64,000 nt of DNA from Pratylenchus scribneri (GCA_030063045.1 JAQSEB010000048.1:124001-188000), one strand, 5' to 3'; counted from the first letter of the stretch, positions 13,612-26,700 are shown. Notes: a model not told the origin generated them from the letters alone. Translations and numbers: made by a program.

Positions 13612-16600
13612 TCAAGAATTTCGTCGGGTTTGTCGACAAAGTCCGCCACAGAGACCATATAAATATGGGTTGATTACGGAGTTGAAACTGCAAAAGAATG
13701 TAAAATTTTGTAAACATTATTTATATAACATTAATTTAATTTATTTTCATTAAATTTAGAACCAGAAATTGAATGAACACTGCCAGCCTAGATTAAATGG
13801 TTACATTTTATCGAATTTTTGATTATCATATCCTAGTTTTTGGGAATTTTATGGAAATTCTTTGGACTCATTTTTATAAAATTATCTAATTTTTAGCCTA
13901 TAAAATATTCAAAATTTCGCCGTGGGAGATAATTATCATAAAAAATTTAATTTAACTCACACAATGATGCCATGAAGACTGTACACTTTGCTGGCATGTC
14001 GATGATATAATTGGGGGTCAATGAATTGCACAAGGGAAAGACAATTGTAGGGAAGCCAGCATGCAAAATAGCCGACAACGAGCAAAAAGCTGACTCGAAT
14101 GGCACGATTCCTGTGTTGCGAATTGGACCATACATCATATATGGATTATACATATATTTTTTTGAAAATTAACAATAGGATAAGCCCCAGAGGTCTATCA
14201 AATGTTTCAGAAAAATATTTAAAAGAAGATAAAAAAATTCTATGCCCGTGAAGCATGCACATTGCACAATCACAATGTTCCCTTTTCAAAAATACCTCTG
14301 CGATTTGGCACTGTAAGATGACGATTGCCTCTGGCGATTATTTGCCAAAAGGAGGGCGGCTGCGGCCTCCTGCGAAATTGTTGAACTGTTCCGTTGATCC
14401 TGATGGCCATGGCCAGAAGGACTCCATGGTTTTGGTGACGGACTTTGTGAGAATGGCACTGGCCTATTCTGGTCATCGTTGATCACAATTTTTGGCTTTT
14501 TCGTGCCAATTTGTGCTGAATGCGGAATAGGATTTTTTGATTTATTAAAATTATTCATTTTTAATTAATTATAAATTTATCCATTTAACAACCTCCATTT
14601 TCCTCTTTTTACTTAGTTTTTGCATTTTTATTTTATTTCCCTTTTTTAAAGAAAGCCTTTCCCTCTAGTCTTTGGATTGAATTGTTTAATTATTCCCCGA
14701 GGCTCTCATCAATTTTTATCCTCATTCTTTTTTTTTTTGGTTCCAATTATTTCAATATATTATTGATGCATAAATAAATTCATTCAAATTTAAAATATTC
14801 ATCAACTTGGGATTTAAATATCAAATTAGTTTTAGCTTAATCCATCGGAACTTTATTTAATTTTTTTGATCTTTGAGACTTATATGAGCTTAATCCCATA
14901 ATCCAAACCCAAAATCATCTTCCCCTCTCCTTCATTGTTTTCACAATTGAAAAATCCCATCTTAATTATTGCTTTTAAATAGCATCAAAATTTTGATTTA
15001 CTATCATTGTTGCAATTATTTGTGCCATTTGTATTATTTGTTGTTCCATTGTTCATTAGCATTGTATTCAATGGTGCCGTTTTGTTGTTGCCAAAATCGC
15101 CGCTACTATTGGTCATTGTTGTGGTCATCGTTGTCAGCTGATAGGACACTCGACTGGGCCTCAGGGCAACCAAAACGCCGACCTATATATAAATATAAAT
15201 AATTTATTCTATATTTATTTATATTAATTTTTAATAAAAATATCTTACTTGAATTAACTCAAAAAATAAAAATTCTCCAAGGCTTAAATTTACATCTTCC
15301 CTTCTCAATTCTTTCCCTCCGGCTTTTTTTCAAATTCCTTCTCATAATGAGAGCTTTAAGATCGAAGGGTTTTACAGAGAATTGCGGATTACCTTCGTTC
15401 AAATGCCTATAGCACTATTCCCCTTGTAAAAGGAAAAAAATTTTCCTAGAGACAAATGAAGCTTTGTGCCTTCTGGCTAATTTATTAGGCACGTTTTAAA
15501 CCGCAAAAAAAGAATCTTGAGGGCCAATTTGGTTTGTCTATTACAATAATTTTATGCCATATGGAAAAATCTTGTAACAAGGGTTAATGAAAAAATAGAA
15601 ATTTTCCTTTGGCCTAAAAAATAGAATATTTGTCCTTCCAACTCTAATAAACCCTCATAATATCCTATAAAACTGCTATAACAGAGATTTTCTACTATAT
15701 TCAAATAAATAAAAATATTCGACAATTTAGTCAACATTTTGAGTAAATGGTTTTTAAAACATTTTCCCCTTCAAACTAGCCATTCCATTTCTCTTTAACC
15801 TCACTCTTAAAGAGAAGAAAAGGAAGGGAAAAGAAGTGAGAAAAATGTAAAGAAAGAGTGATGGGCGAAAGTCGGCCGTCGGTGTCTATACACATTCCTT
15901 GCCTGCTTCCCATTCAATTTTTTGCCCCGCTAAATAATATAAAAGAGAATAAATGAAGGATTCTTCAACAAAAGATACACGTACATAAGCCAAAACCTTT
16001 GGGCTTTAAATAATTTTTGGAACGGGGGGATATCCGGAGCCCCCCTTAAAAGATTCGTCCCATTCTAAATTGTTGCAATTATTAAACTGGAAATTATATT
16101 TTGTTAATGCCCTCAATTTTTTTCTATTCTTTCTTTTTATTTTTGGTTAAAATTTCCATACGAACTGTTGGTTGTGTTTGTTGTTGAGCATTTTGTGGGT
16201 CCAATGGCTGCATTTCGGTTGCCATTGGGCCAGTAGTGCATTTTTCCATGCCTCTGGTTGAATTGGCCAAATCGAAGAAATTTGGCCGGGAATTGATGTA
16301 AACCCAGACGGAAAGAAGCAAATAGCAGAGCTGCAAAAATTTATATTTCAAATTAGTTTTTAATTTATTTTTTATATTATTATTTTTTTTTCTTTGTAAT
16401 TTAATTTTTATGGGTATTTTTATTTGGCAATTTTTCCATACCAAAACGATGGATGCCGGAATCCAGAAAATCAAAAGCATATGCAAAACAACGTAAACAT
16501 TCTCTTCGTGCATTAACTGGGCAAAAAAAAGAAAGTTATTAATTAATTTTATACAATTTTAATTAATTTTTATTTTATCCAGGAAGCTTTTGCTAAAGGA

Positions 16601-17854
16601 AGCTTTTTGAAATTCGAAGCTAATTTGATCTCCCCTTTTCCTGAAAAGTCACCTTTTATTTAGCTCTGTAATTAATTTAGTGAATTGAAAAGGAAAACTT
16701 CTTATATCTAAAATGTTGTATTTAAATTTTAATTTTAAATATATTTAAATTGTTTTTCCACCTGGCTAACCACACTTTCCGCTGTCCCATTTGCATTCAT
16801 CCTATGCACAATGGCCCGTTGAATTTCCCAAATTTGCATACTAAAATGAAAATTGGTGAATATAATTTTATCGAAATTTTAATCAAATTTTATAATTTAA
16901 TTGAATTGAAATTCATTGAAAAATTTTATTTTGCAAATGCCCTCGAACCATTGGCTCCAAGGTGGATGGTCAAATGCCTGGAAGGAACGCCACACTGCAA
17001 ATTGAGGTGTGGAAATTAGAAGTGCCGTTATCCAAGCGGCCAACAGCATTAGACGCATTCGACGGGCGGCCTATTTAAAAATCCATTGAATAAATAAAAT
17101 TTATCCGAAATTAATAGACTTATATCAATGGTTGGGTAAATTAATATTTTGAAAAGCTAGCTTTTTCCTCATTTAACCTGTTCCGGATTTCGATGCGATG
17201 CACTCAATACGGAAAGTAACCGATCCAATGCAATGCAAACAATCACATTTGATGAAATCTGTGATTGGACAAATGGAGGCAAATTTATAAAATATATTTA
17301 TTTTATTACTTTATTTTCTTTTTGATTTTTTTTATTAAATATTTACTAATGAAATTTTTATAAATTTTAGTCAACTTTCAATTTTTAACGCCATTTTTTT
17401 TTCCTTTTAAACTGCAATTTTACTTGAAAGGCGAAAGTGTGTGCAAATTTGATGAGTCGACAAAGTAAATCGCCACCACGCCAATCATATGTGACCAGCC
17501 AACATGCCCTTGAGGGCACATAAATGAAGAGGACCAACAAATCAGAATAATTCAAATGCTTTTTGAGAATGTCCAATCGAGAGGAGACTGGCCTTTCGGC
17601 AATCTAAAAAATGGGAAATATTTGCTTAAAAATAGGTATAAAATTGGTTTCCTCTTTAAAAAAATATTGAAATTTTGGAACCTCCCACAGACCTGTGTCC
17701 AAGCAGCCAAATTCAGTGGGGCACCGACAACAAAAAGAATAATCAATGAAACAAGTTCAACATAATCGCTGGCAATTTTTTCGGGTGGCCCAGCGGATGG
17801 CTCGGCTGCGGCGGCCACAATTTGTTGTTGATGGGAAATTGCAATGGAATCCAT
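13612..17854 (-). CDS. GnRH/AKH-receptor-like G-protein coupled receptor, 11 exons (496 aa)
   Basis: Minus-strand exons 17693-17854, 17424-17603, 17178-17258, 16949-17070, 16762-16840, 16442-16516, 16166-16330, 15002-15182, 14296-14515, 13961-14110 and 13612-13687 join in phase. TM1 is SLIILFVVGAPLNLAAW. TM2 follows RLDILKKHLNYSDLLVL. TM3 begins after the disulfide Cys of DLLCRLIKF and ends in ALDRLL (DRY variant). An ECL2 Cys is created at the exon 4/5 junction. TM5 is FWIPASIVLLCYLL, TM6 is LLVVGYFACWLPYN, and TM7 has NSVINPYLYG (NPxxY). The TM2/TM3 and CWxPY context fits the GnRH/adipokinetic-hormone receptor group (nematode gnrr family), which signals in the plasma membrane for a small peptide. 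Odd features are a very long, Asn/Thr/Gln/Ser-rich third intracellular loop (about 180 residues over exons 7-9) and a very short C-tail. Confidence 0.8.
15800..16056 (+). repeat. Dispersed SINE-like repeat, copy 1 (inside a GPCR intron)
   Basis: The copy consists of a purine-rich AGAAGAAAAGGAAGGG segment, a CTGCTTCCCATTCAAT segment and a conserved 3' end TTTTTGGAACGGGGGGATATCCGGAGCCCCCCTTAAA that can fold into a GC hairpin. Related ends occur at about 18415-18462 (minus), 21900-21936, 22405-22450 and 24109-24152. Confidence 0.6.
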
Positions 17855-18414
17855 TTTAGGGAGAATTTGGAGGGCAAGAATTTAAAATTTATGGCAAGAA
17901 AAATATTTTGGCAAGGAAAATGGCTGGAAAATTAAATTAAAATAAATTATTCAGACAAAATTGGAGGAATTTAATTAATGGAAAAATGGTGGGATTTTTT
18001 CAAGGACTTTTGCTACTATTTAGCAATTTTAAAAGGACATTTAATTTGGGCATTGGGAATGGGAAGCCCTATTGAGCGCAGATAATTTTATAACCATTTT
18101 TGATAAATTTTATGTCATCTTAAAGGACAAACTCTTGGCCATGGAATGCAATATTTTACATGTAATTTCTAATTTAGATTGGTTCAGTCTTTTAGGTAAT
18201 ATTTCGAATAGAATAAAGTTTAAATAACAATTTTTTACCATAATTCAGTTGAATGTTTAAGCCTCGATTCTTCGATAGATTTAAATCCTTTTCTTTATTT
18301 CTAGATTAACAAAAGTTTATCGAAATCCCATATTATTGGATTAAAATGACCATTTATGGCATCAATATTTTAATGTAAAATGTACGGACATTACTTGGAA
18401 TTGAAATAAATAAT

Positions 18415-18640
18415 TTTTAAAGGGGGGCTCCGGAATTCCCCCGTTCCAAAAATAACTTTAGGCGCGCTGCCCAAGCGAATACCTAATCGACTTAAAAATT
18501 GTAGCATTTATTCTCCACAATATCATTTAAATGGGAAAAAGAATTTATGAGAAGCAAACAGAGGAGTATCCAATGTCCAATGGTTTTTCTTGCCCCATCA
18601 CTCTCTTCATTTTTCCCTTTCTTTTCTGACTGGAGGAAAA
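18415..18640 (-). repeat. Dispersed SINE-like repeat, minus-strand copy
   Basis: This is the inverted version of the family: TTTAAAGGGGGGCTCCGGAATTCCCCC then GTTCCAAAAA at the left, and a pyrimidine-rich segment (CACTCTCTTCATTTTTCCC) at the right. It matches the other copies in order once reverse-complemented. Confidence 0.55.
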
Positions 18641-19610
18641 TCACTGAATATTTTGTGTACCCATTTTCTTTGATTCGCAGGTGGTTTACGGCAACATTTG
18701 AAAGAAAATGGCATTTACATTTGGCTAAATATGGATATCTTAATAAATTATTTAATTAATAAAGTTCGCTCTTAAGGGATAATATATTTTTATTATGGGC
18801 CTTATTTAAAAAATTATATGTCTTAATATTGGAAAATGCCTAAAATAAGTGGAAAATAATTTCGATTTTTATTCGCTAGAATATTGAAGTTTTTCCCAAA
18901 CTCTTTTGGCCTAAAAGAAATATTGAAATGGCGGCCAAACTTTGTGGTTGGCCCAAGAATAAATCAAGTGGATAAATTCCCCCGGGATACATTTTTTGCC
19001 GCTCGATTGCGTGTCTAAGCTCTAAGCCGGAAACCTCACTTTGCCTATGGGAACATTTTCCTGCCCATTTTAGAATGGGAATAGTGCTTTGGAACAGTTG
19101 AAAAATGGAAATCCTCACAAACACACACAAATGTTCTCATCATCAGCAAATTATTTGGAATAAAGTTGGATAAAGGCCGGAAGGAGAAGAAAGAAATGCG
19201 AACAAGCAAAGAAGGAACGGATGGGAAATTTTTGAAATGTATTTTTGTGCATTTTTTAATGTTATATTTTGCAACTTTTGGTATAATTTTGTGTCCATTT
19301 TTGGAATCTACTATATTGGGACCATAATCTAATCATTCTTAATTAAAATGGTGGGAATTTTTTCAAAATAAAATTGTTACAAAAAACATTTTAATATGTC
19401 TTTGAATGAAAATAGTTCTTAATAAATTGCATATAAAAAATGGAATAATTGAACAAATTAATAGTAGTAATTTTGTTGTATTTATTGAGTAACGATTAGT
19501 CTTAATGACATTATTCTCCAACTTCATCATATCGATTAAAAAAGTTTACATGGAAAATAATGTGTCAATTCAAACTTTATTGCAAGTACAACATAATTTA
19601 AGCCGATTTT

Positions 19611-19790
19611 AAGGGGGAAGCGCGAACGCTATCCCCCGCACTCAAAAATTTAGCTGTGGGCCTATCCCAGTTCGGGACCGCCCTGCGGGTCAACCCCACT
19701 CGAAAGTGCAATGAGGGAGTCTCGCCACAGATGTCCTGCCTTCTTGATCGCAGGAACATCCCAGCCAGGTAAGTTTATGAAGCGGCGAAT
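19611..19790. repeat. GC-richer island upstream of a dispersed repeat
   Basis: A segment of clearly higher GC than its surroundings contains CCTATCCCAGTTCGGGACCG, faintly like a pol III B box. It precedes the repeat copy at 20058. A comparable but not obviously homologous GC island at 43622-43850 precedes the second copy. It could be the head of a composite SINE; this is weak. Confidence 0.3.
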
Positions 19791-20057
19791 TTTCGCCTTT
19801 TCCCCTTTCCTCCATTGGAAATTGGAATGGGATTCATTTTACATTGGGGCAGCAATATTCGGGTGAGCAAAACAAAAAGAGGAAATAGCACAATGCCTCA
19901 TCACAGTGATTGAATTAATACGAGGAAAGAAGAAGGAAAGAGTGAGAGCGAGTGGTGCAGAAATAAAAATGCTGCAGTGAAAGGAAGAGAATAGAAAGGA
20001 TGGGCAAGTAGAAGGAAAAGAGCAGAGGGCTTTGTGACCTTTAATTCTTATCCTTCC

Positions 20058-20246
20058 TCTGCTTTCCATAAACAATTGAGGGGAAAAAGTGGCTAAATAG
20101 GCAATTTTTATTCTCATCTTCATCCCTGGTCCCTTTGTATTCGGACGAAGAAATCTTTCGCCTTTTACTAAAGATTTCCGTGCAGGGGGACGCTTATGGG
20201 TTTACCCTAATTTTTGGACCGCATTCCTTCGGGGATGCTTAAAATG
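20058..20246 (+). repeat. About 190-bp repeat, copy A (second copy at 44178-44362)
   Basis: The segment runs from CTGCTTTCCATAAACAATTG through CGGACGAAGAAATCTTTCGC to GACCGCATTCCTTCGGGGATGCTTAAA. It is nearly identical to 44178-44362, including the terminal CCTTCGGGG hairpin. The two copies lie 24 kb apart in the same orientation, which marks an interspersed, recently active family. Confidence 0.75.
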
Positions 20247-21689
20247 TGTGGAAGTATTTCTATCCAATCCAAATTAAGCAGCTTTTATTTGATTGTACAC
20301 AAATCATTTGCTAAAATATCCGAAAATGTGCCAATATCGAAAATGCTTTTCATAGGGCAATTTGGCATGTAAATTCTTTTCGTCATTCTATTTTTTAAAT
20401 TGCGTAGAGGCCAAAAAAACAATTATGTTTTTAGAATAATTTATCCTAAAGAAAGGGGAAAAATAATCAACGGTGTTCGGCGAAAAACGCAAAAGTGCCG
20501 TTGACTCAAAATAGACAAAAAATATGTATTCATGGGACAAACACAAAATAATATAAATTGAGGGAAGGAAAAGTGCCTCTATTCGCGTCAATGGAAACGG
20601 AAATAATTGGCACGTCAAGGACACGAGGGGGAGGGATTTTAAAGAAAATGTGGGTTGGAGACAATTTTATATTCAAATGGCAAATGGGGCAATATGTGGA
20701 GGAGAGTGAATGCTTTTGGCCTCAAGAGATTGGAATTGGAATGGATGGATGGGATGTTTACGAGAAATGCTCGAAAATGGTCGCATTCAAAATGAGCGGC
20801 TAATTTCTTTTCTGTCCCATTTCTTTTTGAGTGTGTGCTCTTTTAACCGGAAATGTGCTTAAAAGGGAGTGAGAAAAATTAAGTATGAAATTAGAAAAAT
20901 GGATTAAAATTTATTTATTAAAAAAATACCTAAAGAAAATTTTTAACAATAAATTCTATTAAATCATCAAATATTTTTTTCTTTTTGGATTATTCATTTG
21001 AGCTGATGAGGACCTAAAATTATTTATTTTAAAGGAAAAATATAAATTTAATTTTGGTGAGATAAAGCAAAAAAATGTTGCGTTTCCAATGAAAATGGTC
21101 GGGTAAAATAAATTAATTTTCGACGAATAATAAAAGGCGTTCTTATAAAGAAATTTTAATTAATTTTGGAATGAATAAAAAATGAACATTTCTCAGAAAT
21201 AAATTAATAATAAATTTGCCGTGAAAAACAGGAAGAAGTCTGCTGGTGGGCGTTAGCCTCGCCCTTTGCGCACTACAATTAAAAAGGAATGCATTCATTT
21301 GTGGCCAATTTCAGCTAAAAAGGACAAATCTACATATTTTATTGTATTGGACTTTGGTTTTTAAATAAATTATTCAAATTTTAATTAATTTTAATAAGTA
21401 CATTTCATTTAAATTTGGTCGATTTCCTTCGTTAATTTTCAATTATATTTAATGCCATATAAATTTGTATGCTTGAGTGAGTTTTACTTTTAATTATAAA
21501 TTATTTTTTTTTTTATTTTGCACTAATTTATAAAACCTTTAGTGTAAAAAATTGACAATTTTATAGGCCATAAAAAAGGGGTCGATAACCGTAAACTTTT
21601 GCCAAAGTTCAAACAATTAATTATTCCCGAATGGTTCTTGAAAAGTTTTGAGTAATAAAATAAAATTTATTCATAGTCTCTTAAAATTG

Positions 21690-21936
21690 CCTCTATTCAA
21701 ATAAAATAAAGAGAAAAGAAGGAAGAAAAATGAAAAGAGAGAATGATTTGAAAGGCGGCCATCATTGCCTCTGAACTATTCTCTGTTTGTTTCTCATTCA
21801 ATTTTTTTACTAAAAGATTTAAAAAAGAAAGCGAAATTTACAATGTTTGGTCGGTATGGTCAGCTGTTCACAGCGGGTGGTCATTAATAAATCAAAAATT
21901 TTTGGAACGGGGAGGAATCCGGAACCACCCCTTAAC
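21690..21936 (+). repeat. Dispersed SINE-like repeat copy
   Basis: It has the same architecture as the copy at 15800: a purine-rich AGAAAAGAAGGAAGAAAA start, TTCTCTGTTTGTTTCTCATT, and the end TTTTTGGAACGGGGAGGAATCCGGAACCACCCC. The last hairpin arm has diverged. Confidence 0.55.
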
Positions 21937-22159
21937 TTGCTTTTATGAATTCATCTAATATTTTAGTTTAATTAATGCAAATTTCTATGCCTAATAAAAG
22001 CAGTTCGTTTCTTACTAATTCCTTTTAACATTTTCACTTTTATAATGATAATTAATAATCTGAATATTGGAATAAATTCAAAATTTTTTACATTATTTTT
22101 CTCAAAATTGGCCAAAAATTTTCCCAGCTATAAAACAAATTCCTAGATTTAACGATTAA

Positions 22160-22450
22160 CTCTGCCTTCCTTTTTCCCTTCATAGAAGGAAAATAAAGGG
22201 AAAAGAAGATGAAAAATGTAAAAAGAACACTAACAAATAAGTAAGGAAAAGAAAGAAAAGTGAGAAAATATGAAGAGGGAGAATGATGGACCGCGTCGCC
22301 AATTGGATGCCTCTGTTTGCTTCCCATACATTCCTTTTCCCATTAAAATGGTATAGGATGAGAATAAAACTAAATAACTTCAAAGTAGCTCGATAGGTAG
22401 TCGCTTAAATAATTTTTGGAACGGGGAGAATTCCGGAGCTCCCCTTAAAA
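22160..22450 (+). repeat. Dispersed SINE-like repeat copy next to the hAT element
   Basis: The copy begins with CCCTTCATAGAAGGAAAATA and continues through CTCTGTTTGCTTCCCATACA and TTTTCCCATTAAAATGG to the conserved hairpin end GGAACGGGGAGAATTCCGG AGCTCCCC. It is very similar to 23920-24152, so the hAT insertion lies between two copies of the family. Confidence 0.6.
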
Positions 22451-22485
22451 TAATTTAATATTTTTGATAAATTCTTGATTTCAAG

Positions 22486-23706
22486 CAGAGATTGGTAGAC
22501 ATCACTTTTTCGCAACTCGACTCGACATCGACTCGACATTTCTCAAAATTTTTTTCCTCAACTCGACATCGACTCGACATTTCCCAAAATTTTTTCCTCG
22601 ACTCGACATCGACTCGACTGTCGATGTCGAGGTATTTTTCTCGACATTTTCCTCGACAGTCTATTTTGACATCAACAGTCTACTATGACCTCGACATTTT
22701 TTTAAAATCATAATTTTCCATGGACAAAAATTCTTTATTCATTCAAATATGCATAAAATAATTAAAATAAAACAGCAAACATCCTGACTATTAAATGATG
22801 TTATTTAAATAAATAATCCCTAGCCCCTAACTAAGCTTAATCCGGCTTAATCCCCCTAAATCCGCCTTAATCCTCCGATATCCGGCATAATCCCGCGCAC
22901 GTTCAGGGCCTTCGGCCGTCTTCCCCGACCTTCCAATGGCCGTCCGAGCCAATCCCCATCCATTTCTGGGCTTAATCCCCCTAAATCCGCCTTAATCCTC
23001 CTATATCCGGCTTAATCTCGCGCACTCTCCTGGCCTTTGTTACTCTTATCCGACCTTCCAAAGGCCGTCCGGGTCATTTCCCATCAATTTTGGGGCTTAA
23101 TCCCCATTATATCCCCTCAAATCCACCTATATCCGGCTATAACCTGCGCACCTTCAAAAATTTTTAATATTCCATCAATTTTTAATTTATTAATCCAATT
23201 TTTGTTCATTTTAAACCGGTTTGCATTGATTATAACGAGCGATTATATTTTTTATTGTTTTTGCCAAAATAAATATATTTTTTGCCAATTTCAGCATTTT
23301 TTTTGCCAAAATAATATTTCTCATTAAATTTTAATTAACACAAAAAATGAAAAAAATAAAAAATATTTTTAATTTTAATTTTTAATAAATGAATTGACAA
23401 TTTATTTTAACCAATTATATTATCGCCAAAAAATTATAAAACTCAAAAGACGAAAATTTGTTTAAAAATGAGTAAAAATAGGTCAAAAATTACATAAATT
23501 GGTCCAAAAATTGAGGTCGACAGTCGAGTAAATGTCGAGGAAAATGTCGAGAAAATCAGCTCGACATCGACATTAGATTTCACAACTCGACTCGACATCG
23601 ACTCGACATCAAGTAATGTCGAGTCGAGGTAACTCGACTCGACTGTCCATGTCGAGTTAAATGTCAAGTAGACGTCGACCACCAACTGGACGTCTACCAA
23701 TCTCTG
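22486..23706. mobile_element. Non-autonomous hAT-superfamily element (1221 bp) with 8-bp target duplication
   Basis: The left end starts CAGAGATTGGTAGAC and the right end finishes with its exact inverse GTCTACCAATCTCTG. Both sides are flanked by ATTTCAAG (22478-22485 and 23707-23714), a perfect 8-bp target duplication. An 8-bp TSD with CAGAG-type termini is the hAT signature. Subterminal regions on both sides are packed with inverted CTCGACATCGACTCGACA repeats (22503-22690 and 23514-23690), probably transposase-binding arrays. The middle holds a GC-rich tandem repeat. No transposase frame is present, so it must be mobilised in trans. Confidence 0.85.
22820..23150. repeat. GC-rich tandem repeat inside the hAT element
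   Basis: About two and a half copies of a roughly 125-bp unit are visible. Key words are GGCTTAATCCCCCTAAATCC, GCCTTAATCCTCC, TATATCCGGC, CGCGCAC, CCGACCTTCCAA and GGCCGTCCG. The unit is much richer in C than its surroundings and has no coding sense. Confidence 0.6.
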
Positions 23707-26700
23707 ATTTCAAGTTAATTATTGCAAATGTCTTTAAAAAATTAAAATGCCTAAAAATTGTAGTTCATTTCTTGCCATTGTCAATTATATTATAGCCAAA
23801 TGTTGTGAATACTTCAATAAATTCATAATTTTTTGTGCATCATTTTTTTTAAATAATTAACCAACCAACAATTTTTCTAAATAAATGGAAACAAACTCCA
23901 AGATTTAACGATTAAAATTGCTTTCCTTTCATAGAAGGAGAAAGGAAGTGAGAAAAAGAGAAAATAGTGAATGATTGTTATGTTTCCTATTGGATCTCTG
24001 TTTGCTTCCCATAAATATCTTTTCCCATTAAAATGGGTATAAATGAGAATAAATTGAGTAAATTCTAAAAAGTAATCGTTTACCTATGGGCTTGGGCAAA
24101 ATGCCCTTAAATAATTTTTGGAACGGGGAGAATTCCGGAGCTCCCCTTAAATTACTTTGGGCATAAATATATCTTTCTTAATGATTGATTTTGAAGTTTA
24201 ATTTACAAATTGGAGAGAATTATGGCCAAAAATTCGAAATGAATTTTATTATAGTCATTTTCTAAAGGTTGGATACATACATGTATTTTTCGCCCAACAA
24301 CATAATATTTAATCGATTCCACCTAAAATTCCATATTAATAATACCTATATATAAATACTGTACATTTCACACACACTTTTGACATTTTTCCGACTATTT
24401 TCTCTGGCCTTTTTCTATACTAATTCGCCGGCCTTTATCTTGTTTTCGTTGCGCCAAAGTTCCTCTAATGTGTTCTTCTATCGACTAAATTGTTTTTGCC
24501 ATTTTTTCTCGACTTTGGGTTCGGGCGCCGCTGTTCTCATAAATATTTTATAAGATTTGTCGCGATAAAAATGCTTCGTTTGGCGCATTATCTGTGGCTT
24601 TTTTTAATGGACGGGCATCAATGAGACATTGCTCGCAAATGGCCACAAAAATGCCAATGTATGTCATTGGCATAATATTATTGAGGGAAAGAGATGAGAA
24701 TGAGGGATGGAATGTAATTAGCTGCTGGAGGCAAAGGCATACATTACATTCCTTTATTTATAAAAAGTCAATCGCGCGGTAAGAGATGCTTTTCCGCGGG
24801 TATTTTGGCCAGTGAGCGAGAGGTGCCAAATGCATGGCCACAGGAAAATGTTGAGGAAATGAAAAAAACAGAGGAGGGTGAATGGATGTGGCTGAATGGA
24901 TTAGGGGAGGAATGGAGAATTGTTAATCCAAGTGTAAAAAACACCAGGGATGAATTTTTCCCAAAAATAGTTTGGCACTTTTTAATATGAATTATCCACT
25001 TAAATTGGATTAAAAAACAAATTTTATTGAATTTTGAATAAAAAGGGAGCATTATTTCAAATTAATTAAATTGTTTTTTTATTGATGAATTATTGCGGCT
25101 AAAGGGGTAAAAATTAAAGAATTAAATTTGATATTCAAAAATAAATTTTAAAAATAACAAAATTTAAATTTTATCTTTTGACTTTTCTTTTTTCAATTTA
25201 GTTAAAATAGAAATATATCAAATTCTGTTCTAATAGATTTTCAGAAAAACGTAAAAATTCTTATTCATGGAAATTTTTATATTATTATTATTGATGTAAG
25301 GACAGAGGACATCCTCTATCGGATAAATTAATTCAATTTTCTTGCGGCCCCTGGGAGATGTGTGCCCTTTTCGCACATCCAAAAATGTCATTGGGCCACA
25401 CGCCTTTTCTTTTTTTTTTGGACGCAAATTCCGCATCCGGCACATCCCATCCCACACAATAATATTCCTCATCCCCAAATGGATTCCTCCGAAAAAGGGT
25501 TCAGAAAAAAAAGGACGTAAGCCTATTCGGTGCGAAGCTTTATATAATTTTAAAGAATTGAAACATTTTCATTGAATTTGATGTCAGATGAAAGAGCTGG
25601 AATGAGAATCATAGAAGGATATAGAATAAAATGAATCAGAATTAATATTTTAAAAATTATGGCCTAAATTGAAAACAAAATGATGAAAAGTGATGTCAGT
25701 GTCCTAAAGAGATATCATCAATGCTTTTTAACCTATTTGTTTTTAAAATAATGGTCAAAACTGGGCGGCTTTCCCAATTGATAATAAGTAGAAAAAGATT
25801 GGTTTAGTATTTAAATTGGTATAATGTTTCAAGTTTTGCCAGTGGCTAACTTTGGTTCGCGCCGAGCATTTTGGGATGTGCCCTCTGCTGGAAAAGGGCA
25901 AATAATTTTGCTGTTAGGCACATTTCCTCCTCAAATTTTCCAGCTGAGCACTTTGCTCGTCGGTGGCCGGGCTTCTTTCAATTCTCTATTGAGTTTTTTT
26001 TTTGCATTTCATTACGATGTATTGTCGCCGTTCGCCCCAATAGAATTGGCACAGCAAGTTTTGCAGATGGCCATTTTTATTGAATGGAATTTAGGGAGGG
26101 AATGAAAGGGGGAAATAAATTGGATAAAATAAGTGAACAAAAGGAATGTCTAAAAGAAAAAATCAGAGAATGAATTTAATTATTTTAACATTTTTTGTAC
26201 TTTTATGAGTAAAAATGGTTGGAATATTTTTTAATGAAAATAATTTTTTATAAAAATTTTTATTAATTAATTTGATAAAATTCACTTAATTGAATTTAAA
26301 TGTGGCATGTGAGTCAGATTAAAATTTTTATTAGGCCAAATAATAAAGTAAACATGAAATAAAATGTGGTTTATATTTGACAAAGAATATTTTTATTTTT
26401 GTTTGCCTTTATTTTCATGGAAATGAATGTCAATGTCACGCGATTGATTAATTTTAAGAGGTAAAAAAATAATAAGTGGAAAAAGCATAAGAATTTTAAA
26501 AAATCAACAACTGTTCATTCAAGCTATTAAATAGTCGATTTTACTTTAAAATTAATCAATTATTTGCTCATATTTTTTTTAATAAATAATGGTGGAATAA
26601 ATAATTTTGGGTTTATATGATATTTTGTTAATTGTTTAAAATGAATAAAACATGCATATATAGAGTTCCATTTTAGGATGGCCCATACTGCTGATTCTGA

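Larger units (their letters stand above)
17855..22485. other. Gene-poor, repeat-bearing intergenic region
   Basis: I find no open frame with protein-like composition and no chain of splice-consistent exons. The contents are several dispersed repeats listed separately, a GC-richer island at about 19610-19790, purine-rich runs around 19920-20040 and 22180-22290, and otherwise AT-rich DNA. Confidence 0.4.

Noticed and set aside
13574..13822. Two-exon small secreted peptide on the plus strand
   Set aside because: The opposite strand is the last exon of the GPCR gene, with an NPxxY motif and in-phase splicing, which explains this sequence better.
20558..20803. 81-codon plus-strand frame
   Set aside because: It starts without an ATG, lies in purine-rich repeat-like DNA, has no splice-consistent continuation and resembles no family.
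24594..25052. Overlapping frames on both strands of 60-94 codons
   Set aside because: No protein-like features or exon partners; background frames in slightly GC-richer intergenic DNA.
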